From the NCBI RefSeq assembly GCF_013204855.1, contig NZ_JABMKZ010000048.1, forward strand, positions 1-47,202: a stretch of DNA of 47,202 nt, in the 5' to 3' direction. Under the pieces are notes generated by a model. It was not told where the DNA came from. It was given only the letters and a program-made list of their open reading frames with translations, and did not search any database. Source of the stretch: Paenibacillus alba. Its GTDB lineage: Bacteria; Bacillota; Bacilli; Paenibacillales; NBRC-103111. A program made the translations under genes and the position numbers. Positions 40,030-47,202 of the stretch are shown one piece after another; positions within the stretch are counted from its first letter, which is position 1; each line of letters opens with the position of its first letter.

Positions 40030-40223
40030 AATAGGAGTCTCTACAGACTCTTATTCAATGAGAAACGCAGAAATTATGCGGGATAAGAGCTTTTAGGGAC
40101 TCTTATTTGCCGAAATATCGGTGAAATAGCCTTTTTTATGGGAAATAAGAGCCTCTAGAGGCTTCTAATCTCTCGTTTTGGATGGATGAATGACATATAA
40201 GAGTCTTGAGGGACTTCTATTTT
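40030..40223. repeat. Four imperfect palindromes between purC and purS
   Basis: The copies are 40030-40055, 40083-40107, 40143-40169 and 40195-40223, spaced about 55 bases apart. Each has the shape AATAAGAG-YCT...AG-RCTCTTATT, an inverted repeat of roughly 26 bp. The 246-base gap in this otherwise tight operon consists mostly of these hairpins. None has a clean T-run. Confidence 0.8.
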
Positions 40224-40239
40224 GAGGAGGAGATTGGAT

Positions 40240-40479
40240 ATGAAAGCAACGGTCTACGTAACGATTAAGCAGAACGTATTGGATGTTCAAGGAACTGCGG
40301 TGCAAGGAGCGCTTCATTCGATGGGTTTTGAGGAAGTTGGCAAGGTGCGCATTGGCAAATATTTGGAGCTTGAGCTGGGAACAACGGATAAAGCAGAAGC
40401 AGAAGCACGCGTGAAGGCGATGTGCGAGAAGCTGCTTGCGAACACGGTTATCGAAGACTACCGCTACGAGTTGGCGTAA
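40240..40479 (+). CDS. purS: Phosphoribosylformylglycinamidine synthase subunit PurS
   Basis: A 79-residue protein, the expected size. It opens MKATVYVTIKQNVLDVQGTA and has GKVRIGKYLELEL. PurS bridges PurL and PurQ in the FGAM synthase complex and helps ammonia pass between them. ATG 40240 has GAGGAGGAG seven bases upstream; the frame starts earlier at 40222 inside the hairpin repeat, which is not a likely start. Confidence 0.96.
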   Translation: MKATVYVTIKQNVLDVQGTAVQGALHSMGFEEVGKVRIGKYLELELGTTDKAEAEARVKAMCEKLLANTVIEDYRYELA

Positions 40480-40519
40480 CATACCGAATAGGCTTACCAC
40501 TTAAAAGGAGGAACACGTC

Positions 40520-41215
40520 ATGAATTTTGCGGTTCTCGTTTTTCCGGGATCGAACTGCGATATCGATTTGTACAAAGCAATCGAAGATTCAATCGGTGAA
40601 CCGGTTGACTACGTATGGCATACAGAAAGCGACTTGTCTAAATATGATTGCATCCTAGTTCCAGGCGGATTCTCTTATGGAGATTACCTGCGCTGCGGAG
40701 CTATCGCACAATTTACGAATGTTATGAAATCCGTTGTGAAAGCGGCGGAAGAAGGCAAATATATTCTAGGTATTTGTAACGGATTCCAAGTGTTGACGGA
40801 AGCAAGATTATTGCCAGGAGCGCTGCTGCGCAACAATGGCATGAAATTCCGCTGTCACCAAACGGCGCTTAAAGTAGAGAACAACACGACGGCTTTCACG
40901 CGTGATTATGCGGAAGGCGAGATCATCACTATTCCTATCGCTCATGGCGAAGGCAATTATTATTGTGATGATGCGACACTGAAAGAATTGCAAGAAAACA
41001 AACAAATCGTGTTCCGTTATGAAGCAGGCAGCAACCCCAACGGATCACTGGACGATATTGCAGGAATCAGCAACAAAGCAGGCAATGTTGTTGGCATGAT
41101 GCCCCATCCGGAACGTGCGGTTCACGAGATTCTGGGCTCAGCAGACGGCAAGAAAATGTTCACATCAATTCTAAGCGCTTGGAGGGAGAAACATGACGCA
41201 GCAGCTATCCGCTAA
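40520..41215 (+). CDS. purQ: FGAM synthase glutaminase subunit PurQ
   Basis: A 231-residue class I glutamine amidotransferase. The catalytic Cys is in ILGICNGFQVL near residue 86, and the His-Glu pair in MMPHPERAVHE near the end. FAVLVFPGSNCDIDL opens the protein. It frees ammonia from glutamine for PurL. AAAGGAGG lies nine bases before the ATG. Its end overlaps purL by 23 bases. Confidence 0.97.
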   Translation: MNFAVLVFPGSNCDIDLYKAIEDSIGEPVDYVWHTESDLSKYDCILVPGGFSYGDYLRCGAIAQFTNVMKSVVKAAEEGKYILGICNGFQVLTEARLLPGALLRNNGMKFRCHQTALKVENNTTAFTRDYAEGEIITIPIAHGEGNYYCDDATLKELQENKQIVFRYEAGSNPNGSLDDIAGISNKAGNVVGMMPHPERAVHEILGSADGKKMFTSILSAWREKHDAAAIR

Positions 41216-43436
41216 GGAACCATCAGCCGAACAAATCGCGGAACAGAAAATTTACAAGCAAATGGGCGTAACCGACGAAGAGTTTGCCAAAATTTGCGGC
41301 TTCCTTGGACGCAATCCGAACTATGTGGAGATCGGCGTATTCAGCGTTATGTGGTCCGAGCATTGCTCTTACAAAAATTCCAAACCGGTGCTTCGCAAAT
41401 TCCCTGTGACAGGACCTCGCGTTCTGATGGGACCTGGGGAAGGCGCAGGGATTGTAGATATCGGCGACAACCAAGCCGTCGTTTTCAAAATTGAAAGTCA
41501 TAACCACCCTTCCGCGATCGAGCCTTACCAAGGCGCGGCGACAGGTGTGGGCGGTATTATTCGTGATATTTTCTCCATGGGCGCGCGCCCTGTAGCGCTG
41601 CTGAATTCCTTGCGTTTCGGCAAACTGCAAAATGATCGTGTGAAGTACTTGTTCGAACACGTTGTATCCGGTATCGCAGGGTATGGGAACTGCATCGGGA
41701 TTCCAACGGTTGGCGGCGAAGTGATGTTCGACGAAAGCTACGAAGGAAACCCGCTTGTTAACGCCATGTGCGTCGGTCTCATCGACCACGACATGATTCA
41801 ACGTGGTGTTGCCAAAGGTGTTGGCAACCCAGTGTTCTACGTAGGGCCGGCAACGGGCCGCGACGGCATTCACGGTGCGACTTTCGCGTCCGAAGAGCTG
41901 ACGGCTGAGTCTGAAGCCAAACGTCCAGCAGTACAAGTCGGCGATCCTTTCATGGAGAAGCTTGTGCTGGAAGCATGCTTAGAGTTAATCGATTCCGGCA
42001 TCGTGCTCGGAATTCAAGATATGGGCGCAGCGGGACTCACTTGTTCCAGCGCTGAGATGGCAAGTAAAGCAGGCAACGGCATGGAGCTGTACCTGGATGA
42101 AGTACCGCAGCGCGAAGACGGCATGACAGCATACGAAATGATGCTGTCTGAGTCTCAAGAGCGGATGCTTTTCGTGGTTGAGCCGAAGCATGAGGCGCAA
42201 GCCAAGGGCATTTTTGAGCGCTGGGGACTCCACTGCGCCAAAGTCGGCAAGGTAACCGATGACGGTTACCTGAAATTGATCCACCACGGTGAAGTCGTGG
42301 GGAACATGCCTGTCGGCGCACTCGTCGACGAGTGCCCGGTGTACAATAAGCCGAGCAAAGTGCCGGCTTATTACGAAGCTAGCGCAGCCATCGATACAAC
42401 TCGTTACCCAGAGGTAACGAAGTTGACAGATGCGCTTAAATCGGTGCTCGCGTCCCCGACGGTAGCGAGTAAAGAGTGGGTGTACAACCAGTATGACTAC
42501 ATGGTTCGTACAGAAACAGCTGTGCGTCCGGGATCGGATGCAGCGGTTGTAACGATTCGCGGCACCCGCAAGGGCCTCGCGATGACAACCGACTGCAACG
42601 GACGCTACGTGTACCTGGATCCGGAAGTTGGCGGACGGATCGCCGTTTCCGAAGCAGCGCGAAACGTGGTCTGCTCCGGCGCTGAGCCGCTGGCTGTAAC
42701 GGACAACTTGAACTTCGGCAGCCCGGACAAGCCGGAAATCTTCTGGCAGTTGGAGAAATCCACAGACGGTATGGCAGAAGCTTGCCGCTTCCTGGATACG
42801 CCGGTTATCGGCGGAAATGTCTCGCTGTACAACGAGAATTCCAAAGGCGCGATCTACCCGACGCCAGTCATCGGGATGGTTGGTCTTGTGCATGACATCG
42901 ACCACATCACGACACAAAGCTTCAAAAACGAAGGCGACATCATCATCCTGCTCGGCGAGACGAAAGCAGAACTCGGCGGCAGCGAATTCCAATATGTGAT
43001 TCATAATGTAACAGAAGGACGTCCACCTGAGCTTGACTTAGCAACCGAGAAACGCCTGCAAAACGCCGTTTTGAAAGCCATTCAAGAAGGTCTTGTCGCT
43101 TCAGCGCATGACTTGTCCGAAGGCGGCTTGGCTGTAGCTTTGGCTGAAAGTTGTATCAGTGGCAGCGTTGGCGCAGCAGTAAACGTAACGTCTGAGCTTC
43201 GCCCTGATTTCGCATTGTTCAGTGAAACACAGTCTCGTATTCTACTAAGTGCAACACCTGACAAAGCAGACGCATTGAAGCACTGGATTGCTTCCCAAGG
43301 CGTGCCGTATGAAGAAATCGGAACCGTAACGGGTGCAGATTTGACGATCAAAATCAACAACGAACAGCGTCTCCAGTCTCCGGTAAGCGAGCTGGCGAAA
43401 GTCTGGAAGGATGCGATCCCATGTCTAATGGCATAG
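41193..43436 (+). CDS. purL: FGAM synthase large subunit PurL
   Basis: A 747-residue PurL of the small type that needs PurS and PurQ. It converts FGAR to FGAM with ATP and ammonia. Recognisable parts are SVMWSEHCSYKNSKP near residue 50, the nucleotide-binding KIESHNHPSAIEPYQGAAT, and SAHDLSEGGLAVALAE near residue 640. GGAGGGAG is placed inside the purQ end. The stop overlaps purF by 16 bases. Confidence 0.97.
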   Translation: MTQQLSAKEPSAEQIAEQKIYKQMGVTDEEFAKICGFLGRNPNYVEIGVFSVMWSEHCSYKNSKPVLRKFPVTGPRVLMGPGEGAGIVDIGDNQAVVFKIESHNHPSAIEPYQGAATGVGGIIRDIFSMGARPVALLNSLRFGKLQNDRVKYLFEHVVSGIAGYGNCIGIPTVGGEVMFDESYEGNPLVNAMCVGLIDHDMIQRGVAKGVGNPVFYVGPATGRDGIHGATFASEELTAESEAKRPAVQVGDPFMEKLVLEACLELIDSGIVLGIQDMGAAGLTCSSAEMASKAGNGMELYLDEVPQREDGMTAYEMMLSESQERMLFVVEPKHEAQAKGIFERWGLHCAKVGKVTDDGYLKLIHHGEVVGNMPVGALVDECPVYNKPSKVPAYYEASAAIDTTRYPEVTKLTDALKSVLASPTVASKEWVYNQYDYMVRTETAVRPGSDAAVVTIRGTRKGLAMTTDCNGRYVYLDPEVGGRIAVSEAARNVVCSGAEPLAVTDNLNFGSPDKPEIFWQLEKSTDGMAEACRFLDTPVIGGNVSLYNENSKGAIYPTPVIGMVGLVHDIDHITTQSFKNEGDIIILLGETKAELGGSEFQYVIHNVTEGRPPELDLATEKRLQNAVLKAIQEGLVASAHDLSEGGLAVALAESCISGSVGAAVNVTSELRPDFALFSETQSRILLSATPDKADALKHWIASQGVPYEEIGTVTGADLTIKINNEQRLQSPVSELAKVWKDAIPCLMA

Positions 43437-44953
43437 AACAATCCAAGGCCCTAAAGCTTCCCGCAGCTCCTCTCGTTCAATTGGGGGATCAGCAGCATGA
43501 GCTTTGGACTGGTGAGTATTTCAACGAAGGTGTTGGCGGCCAAGGCGGATTGTTTGATAAGCTGAATGAAGAGTGTGGCGTGTTCGGGGTGTATGGTCAT
43601 CCCGAAGCCTCCTCGCTGTGCTACTACGGGCTTCATGCCTTGCAGCATCGCGGACAGGAAAGTGCCGGCATTTGTACAGTTGAAGACGGTAAATTCAATT
43701 ATTATCGCGGCATGGGACTTGCCAAAGAGGTGTTTACGAACGATAATCTGCATCCTCTGACAGGTTCTACGGCGATCGCGCATGTGCGTTATTCAACAGC
43801 TGGCGAAAGCAAGCTTGCGAATGCACAGCCGCTCGTATTCAAGTACCGCGAGGGTGATCTGGCGATTGCAACGAACGGCAACCTCGATAATGCAAACATT
43901 ATCAAGCGGGAGCTTGAGCGTAAAGGATCTATTTTCCAAACGACCAGCGATACCGAAGTTCTGGCGCATTTGATTGCTCGTTCGGAACATGATGATATCG
44001 TGGATGCGGTGAAGGATGCTTTGCATCAAGTGGTTGGCGGATTCGCCTTCTTGATCATTACCAAAGATAAGCTGATTGCTGCACTAGATCCTAATGGATT
44101 GCGCCCTTTCATGATTGGCCGCCTTGGTGATGCGTACTTGTTCGCTTCCGAGACCTGCGCGTTTGATGCGGTGGGGGCCGAATATTTCCGCGACGTTCAA
44201 CCAGGTGAGATTATTGTGCTGGATCGCGACGGCTTCCATTCGGAACAATTTGTCGAGGGTGGCAAGCGTGCGATCTGTGCGATGGAGTACATTTACTTCG
44301 CTCGTCCAGACAGCGATATTGACACGGTGAACATTCACTCTGCGCGCAAGCGGATGGGGAAACGTTTGGCGATGGAAGCGTTCGTGGACGCGGATATCGT
44401 GACGGGCGTGCCGGATTCCAGTATTTCGGCGGCCATTGGTTTTGCGGAACAAACGGGTATCCCGTATGAGCTGGGTCTGATCAAGAACCGCTATACAGGC
44501 CGGACGTTCATCATTCCAAGCCAAGAGCTGCGGGAGCAAGGGGTCAAAATGAAGCTGAGCGCTGTGCGCAAAGTGGTTGAAGGCAAACGCGTTGTCATGA
44601 TCGATGATTCCATCGTCCGTGGAACAACGTCGCTGCGCATCGTCAACTTGCTGAGAGAAGCTGGCGCGACGGAAGTGCATGTGCGGATTTCTTCGCCGCC
44701 TTTCATGAACCCTTGCTACTACGGGATTGATACGCCGGACCGCAAGGAACTGATCGCTGCGATGAATTCCATCGAAGAAATTCGCAAAGCGATCAACGCG
44801 GATTCCCTTCATTTTTTAACCAAAGAGGGACTGCTTGATTCGATTGGTCAAGGTTCGGCTGGAGCGGCGAGCGGATATTGCACGGCTTGTTTCGATAACA
44901 GCTATCCAACGGAAATCGTCGATGTGACGAAAGTTGGTTGTGCTTGCGATTAA
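43421..44953 (+). CDS. purF: Amidophosphoribosyltransferase (PurF)
   Basis: A 510-residue enzyme that makes phosphoribosylamine from PRPP and glutamine, the first step of the pathway. The mature N-terminal nucleophile is Cys52 in LNEECGVFGVYGH, so the propeptide would be 51 residues, longer than the 11 in B. subtilis. The PRPP loop is VVMIDDSIVRGTTS near residue 390, and C-terminal cysteines (GYCTACFD, GCACD) suit the Bacillus type with a [4Fe-4S] cluster. GGAAGG is 12 bases before the ATG inside purL. A start nearer to Cys52 cannot be excluded. Confidence 0.96.
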   Translation: MSNGIEQSKALKLPAAPLVQLGDQQHELWTGEYFNEGVGGQGGLFDKLNEECGVFGVYGHPEASSLCYYGLHALQHRGQESAGICTVEDGKFNYYRGMGLAKEVFTNDNLHPLTGSTAIAHVRYSTAGESKLANAQPLVFKYREGDLAIATNGNLDNANIIKRELERKGSIFQTTSDTEVLAHLIARSEHDDIVDAVKDALHQVVGGFAFLIITKDKLIAALDPNGLRPFMIGRLGDAYLFASETCAFDAVGAEYFRDVQPGEIIVLDRDGFHSEQFVEGGKRAICAMEYIYFARPDSDIDTVNIHSARKRMGKRLAMEAFVDADIVTGVPDSSISAAIGFAEQTGIPYELGLIKNRYTGRTFIIPSQELREQGVKMKLSAVRKVVEGKRVVMIDDSIVRGTTSLRIVNLLREAGATEVHVRISSPPFMNPCYYGIDTPDRKELIAAMNSIEEIRKAINADSLHFLTKEGLLDSIGQGSAGAASGYCTACFDNSYPTEIVDVTKVGCACD

Positions 44954-45061
44954 TCGGGTAATCAATAGGGAAATGCTAAAAATTGGAATACACAACGGGC
45001 GGGACGGACGCATCGGCGGGCGCCCCCCGATACATAGACAAAACTAAGGAGTGGAAGCGAC

Positions 45062-46102
45062 GTGTCAGATGCTTACAAAAAGGCTGGAGTCGATATCGCA
45101 GCAGGGAACGAAGCCGTAGAACGGATGAAAAAGCACGTCAAACGGACATTCCGTCCTGAAGTGTTAACGGACCTCGGGGGCTTCGGCGGGCTGTTCAGCT
45201 TGAACAAAGACAAGTATGAGGAGCCTGTGCTCGTATCGGGTACGGATGGCGTGGGCACGAAGCTGAAGATCGCTTTTGCAATGGATAAGCACGATACGAT
45301 CGGGATTGACGCTGTTGCGATGTGTGTGAACGATATTATCGTTCAAGGCGCGGAGCCGTTGTTCTTCCTTGATTATCTGGCTTGCGATAAAGTTATTCCT
45401 GAGAAAATCGAAGCAATTGTTAAAGGGATCGCTGACGGTTGTGCGCAGTCTGGCTGCTCACTCATCGGCGGGGAAACGGCGGAAATGCCGGGCATGTATG
45501 CGTCAGGGGAGTATGACATTGCCGGCTTTACGGTTGGAATCGTTGACAAGAAAAAAATAATCGACGGTACAACAATTCGTCCTGGAGACGTAGTTCTAGG
45601 TCTGGCTTCAAGCGGCGTGCACAGCAACGGGTTCTCTCTTGTGCGCAAGCTTTTGCTGGAAGATGGCGGTTATACGCTGCAAGGGCATGTGGAAGAGCTG
45701 GGCGACAAGCTGGGGAATGTGCTTCTTGAGCCAACGAAGCTTTATGTGAAGCCAGTTCTGGCGATGCTGGAAGATGTCGCGATCAAAGGGATGGCGCATA
45801 TTACAGGCGGCGGTTTCATCGAAAATATTCCACGCGTTTTGCCGGAAGGCGTAAATGTAGAGATCCAATACGGCTCATGGCCGATTCTTCCGATCTTCGC
45901 GCTGATGCAGCGTGAGGGCGGCATTTCGAACAACGATATGTTCCGTACGTTCAACATGGGGATTGGTATGGTTGTGATCGTGAACGCAGACGATGCTGAG
46001 AAAGCTATTGCAGCAGCGGAAGCGCAAGGCGAGAAAGCCTACCGTCTTGGTGTTGTAACCGAGGGCGAGCGTGTCGTGACGTTCCAAGGAGCTGAGGTGT
46101 AA
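45062..46102 (+). CDS. purM: AIR synthetase (PurM)
   Basis: A 346-residue enzyme that closes FGAM to AIR with ATP. LVSGTDGVGTKLKIAF near residue 60, GIDAVAMCVNDI and GGETAEMPGMY are typical; GGGFIENIPRVLPEGV lies near residue 245. The start is GTG 45062, preceded by AAGGAGTGGAA. The 108-base gap after purF contains a small GC-rich hairpin (ATCGG...CCGAT) but no clear terminator. Confidence 0.97.
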   Translation: MSDAYKKAGVDIAAGNEAVERMKKHVKRTFRPEVLTDLGGFGGLFSLNKDKYEEPVLVSGTDGVGTKLKIAFAMDKHDTIGIDAVAMCVNDIIVQGAEPLFFLDYLACDKVIPEKIEAIVKGIADGCAQSGCSLIGGETAEMPGMYASGEYDIAGFTVGIVDKKKIIDGTTIRPGDVVLGLASSGVHSNGFSLVRKLLLEDGGYTLQGHVEELGDKLGNVLLEPTKLYVKPVLAMLEDVAIKGMAHITGGGFIENIPRVLPEGVNVEIQYGSWPILPIFALMQREGGISNNDMFRTFNMGIGMVVIVNADDAEKAIAAAEAQGEKAYRLGVVTEGERVVTFQGAEV

Positions 46103-46713
46103 TGCAGCCTTACCGGATCGCAATTTTTGCTTCGGGCAGCGGCTCTAATTTCCAGGCGATCGTGGACCAGGTACAGAAAGGGAAGCTTGATGTCAGCATC
46201 GAGCTTCTTGTCTGTGACCGGCCCAAAGCCTACGTGGTTGAGCGCGCCAAGGAAGCGAAAGTGCCTATGTTCGTGTTCAGTCCAAAGGAATATGAAAGCC
46301 GCGAGGCGTATGAAGCTCTCATTCTGAAGGAGCTTGTCGAGCGTCAGGTTGATCTGATCGTAATGGCTGGCTACATGCGGATTATTACGGATGTGCTGGT
46401 GGGGCCTTATTTTGGGCGGATGATCAACATTCATCCATCGCTGCTGCCGTCGTTTCCAGGCGTGCGCGCGATTGAGCAAGCCGTCGAGTACGGCGTGAAG
46501 CAAACCGGCGTCACCGTGCACTTCGTGGACGGCGGCCTGGACTCCGGCCCGATCATCGCGCAGCGCGCCGTGGAGATCCACGAGCACGAGACCGCGGAAT
46601 CGCTCGCGGAGCGGATTCATGCGGCCGAGCACGTGCTGCTGCCGCAGGTGATCCGCTGGCTGCGCGAGGATCGCGTGAGCCTGGATGGCCGCAGGGTTGG
46701 CGTGCGGCTGTAG
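46102..46713 (+). CDS. purN: GAR transformylase (PurN)
   Basis: A 203-residue enzyme that formylates glycinamide ribonucleotide with 10-formyl-THF. IFASGSGSNFQAIVDQ near the start binds phosphate; the catalytic region reads MAGYMRIIT and INIHPSLLPSFPGVRAIEQA, with HFVDGGLDSGPII following. The ATG overlaps the last base of the purM stop. In B. subtilis purH and purD come next; here repeats and an apparent insertion sequence follow. Confidence 0.97.
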   Translation: MQPYRIAIFASGSGSNFQAIVDQVQKGKLDVSIELLVCDRPKAYVVERAKEAKVPMFVFSPKEYESREAYEALILKELVERQVDLIVMAGYMRIITDVLVGPYFGRMINIHPSLLPSFPGVRAIEQAVEYGVKQTGVTVHFVDGGLDSGPIIAQRAVEIHEHETAESLAERIHAAEHVLLPQVIRWLREDRVSLDGRRVGVRL

Positions 46714-46724
46714 GGGGTAAGGCT

Positions 46725-47082
46725 GGCTGATTAACGGCCTTAAAGATTTTGTTTTCCCTCAAGAGGCGGAGTTTGGCCGAGGTTAAGGCTGTTCCGCAGC
46801 CTTAAGTCAGGCAACTGATCAGAATTGGCTGCTTTAAGGCTGATTAATGGCCTTAAAGATTCGATTTTTCCTCAAGAGGCGGAGTTAAGCCGAAGTTAAG
46901 GCTGTTCTACAGCCCTACGTAAGGCAGCTGATCAGAATTGGCTGCTTTAAGGCTGATTAATGGCCTTAAAGATTCGGTTCTCCCTCAAGAGGCGGAGTTA
47001 AGCCGAGGTTAAGGCTGTTTATCAGCCTTAAGTCAGGCAGTTGGTCAGAATTGGCTGCTTTAAGGCTGATTAACGGCCTTAA
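46725..47082. repeat. Three tandem 113-bp repeats plus a partial fourth
   Basis: Units begin at 46725, 46838, 46951 and 47064, each with GGCTGATTAAYGGCCTTAA, exactly 113 bases apart; the fourth is cut after 19 bases. Each unit also holds CCTCAAGAGGCGGAGTT, GTTAAGGCTGTT and TCAGAATTGGCTGCTTTAA and several short inverted pieces (GGCTGATTAA/TTAAGGC). Units differ from each other by a few per cent. There is no frame and no spacer diversity of a CRISPR type. Confidence 0.9.
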
Positions 47083-47100
47083 TGCAATTAGACTTAACAG

Positions 47101-47202
47101 TGGACACAACGAATTGGGAAATTAGATAATAGACCTATCCAAATTACGAGGTGTCCGAGATGAGTGAATTCCGCCAACGGTACAATCAAAAGTTTAAAGA
47201 GG
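47101..47202 (+). mobile_element. Apparent left end of an insertion sequence
   Basis: Just after the cut repeat, TGGACACAACGAATTGG begins a stretch that looks like an IS3-type terminus. GGACAC at 47102-47107 is inverted as GTGTCC at 47151-47156. A small frame opens right behind it and runs out of the window. The right end is not visible, so this remains a proposal. Confidence 0.5.
47160..47202 (+). CDS. Partial ORF, possible transposase OrfA
   Basis: The first 14 codons read MSEFRQRYNQKFKE, with GAGGTG eight bases before the ATG. The basic, aromatic opening with a KFKE motif resembles the start of IS3-family OrfA proteins, which begin with a helix-turn-helix for end recognition. Only 43 bases are in the window, so the assignment rests on this opening and on the IS-like sequence ahead of it. 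Confidence 0.45.
   Translation, partial: MSEFRQRYNQKFKE

Noticed and set aside
41985..43004. 339-residue minus-strand frame opposite purL
   Set aside because: It is a long shadow frame of a highly conserved gene, with no ribosome site or known motif.
44084..44812. 242-residue minus-strand frame opposite purF
   Set aside because: Shadow of purF; composition is that of an antisense frame.
44975..45049. 24-codon frame between purF and purM starting MLKIGIHNGRDG
   Set aside because: Only a weak GGG lies upstream and the text is low-complexity over a GC-rich hairpin.
46725..47082. CRISPR array
   Set aside because: Units of 113 bp are near-identical along their whole length; there are no short repeats with unique spacers and no cas genes.

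Overview
The window reads as a low-to-mid GC Firmicute chromosome, most likely Paenibacillus or a close Paenibacillaceae relative. Grounds are a complete B. subtilis-order purE-K-B-C-S-Q-L-F-M-N operon with PurBox-like sites and a guanine riboswitch, puc-type purine catabolism genes including a fused pucL, strong AGGAGG ribosome sites, a Sda homologue and a ComQXPA-like quorum-sensing set. It starts in the 5S gene at the end of an rRNA operon. No tRNA, CRISPR array or prophage was seen.

Layout. 1-1.5 kb: 5S rRNA and a two-gene chromate transporter. 2-23.4 kb: a purine uptake and degradation island, interrupted by one Fur-controlled siderophore-binding lipoprotein. It encodes a nucleoside/purine ABC importer (ATPase and two permeases at 2.1-5.7 kb, its BMP-type binding lipoprotein at 21.3 kb), xanthine dehydrogenase subunits (17.5-21.3 kb) with two accessory proteins (14.5-16.2 kb), urate to allantoin enzymes (PucL, HIU hydrolase), allantoinase, allantoate amidohydrolase, PucG aminotransferase, a gamma-glutamyltransferase-like protein that may be an oxamate hydrolase, and a Rieske oxygenase. 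Together these could take purines to ammonia, glycine and oxalurate or oxamate. Two sigma-A-like promoters with the same TTGACGT core drive the transporter and, after a 1.2 kb repeat-filled leader, the dehydrogenase genes.

23.5-32.4 kb is an AT-rich accessory region: a small sda gene too short for usual ORF cut-offs, an unknown gene, and a divergent comX candidate facing comP-comA-comQ. Two Rpn (PD-(D/E)XK) nuclease loci flank the com genes. Each Rpn gene has a strong internal ribosome site and ATG before its C-terminal domain, and each is followed by an extra C-terminal-only copy that keeps that site. This resembles the nuclease plus intragenic antitoxin arrangement reported for E. coli Rpn, with the antitoxin part additionally copied out as separate genes. 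A frameshifted membrane protein gene also lies here.

32.4-35.5 kb: a catalase under a promoter with a perfect PerR box and a Fur-like site, followed by a Fur/PerR-type protein that lacks the metal-binding half, and a secreted stalk-domain protein. 35.6-46.7 kb: the purine biosynthesis operon with PurBox pair, promoter, guanine riboswitch and terminator. Four small hairpins lie between purC and purS. After purN come three 113-bp tandem repeats and then what looks like the left end of an insertion sequence, where purH would be expected.
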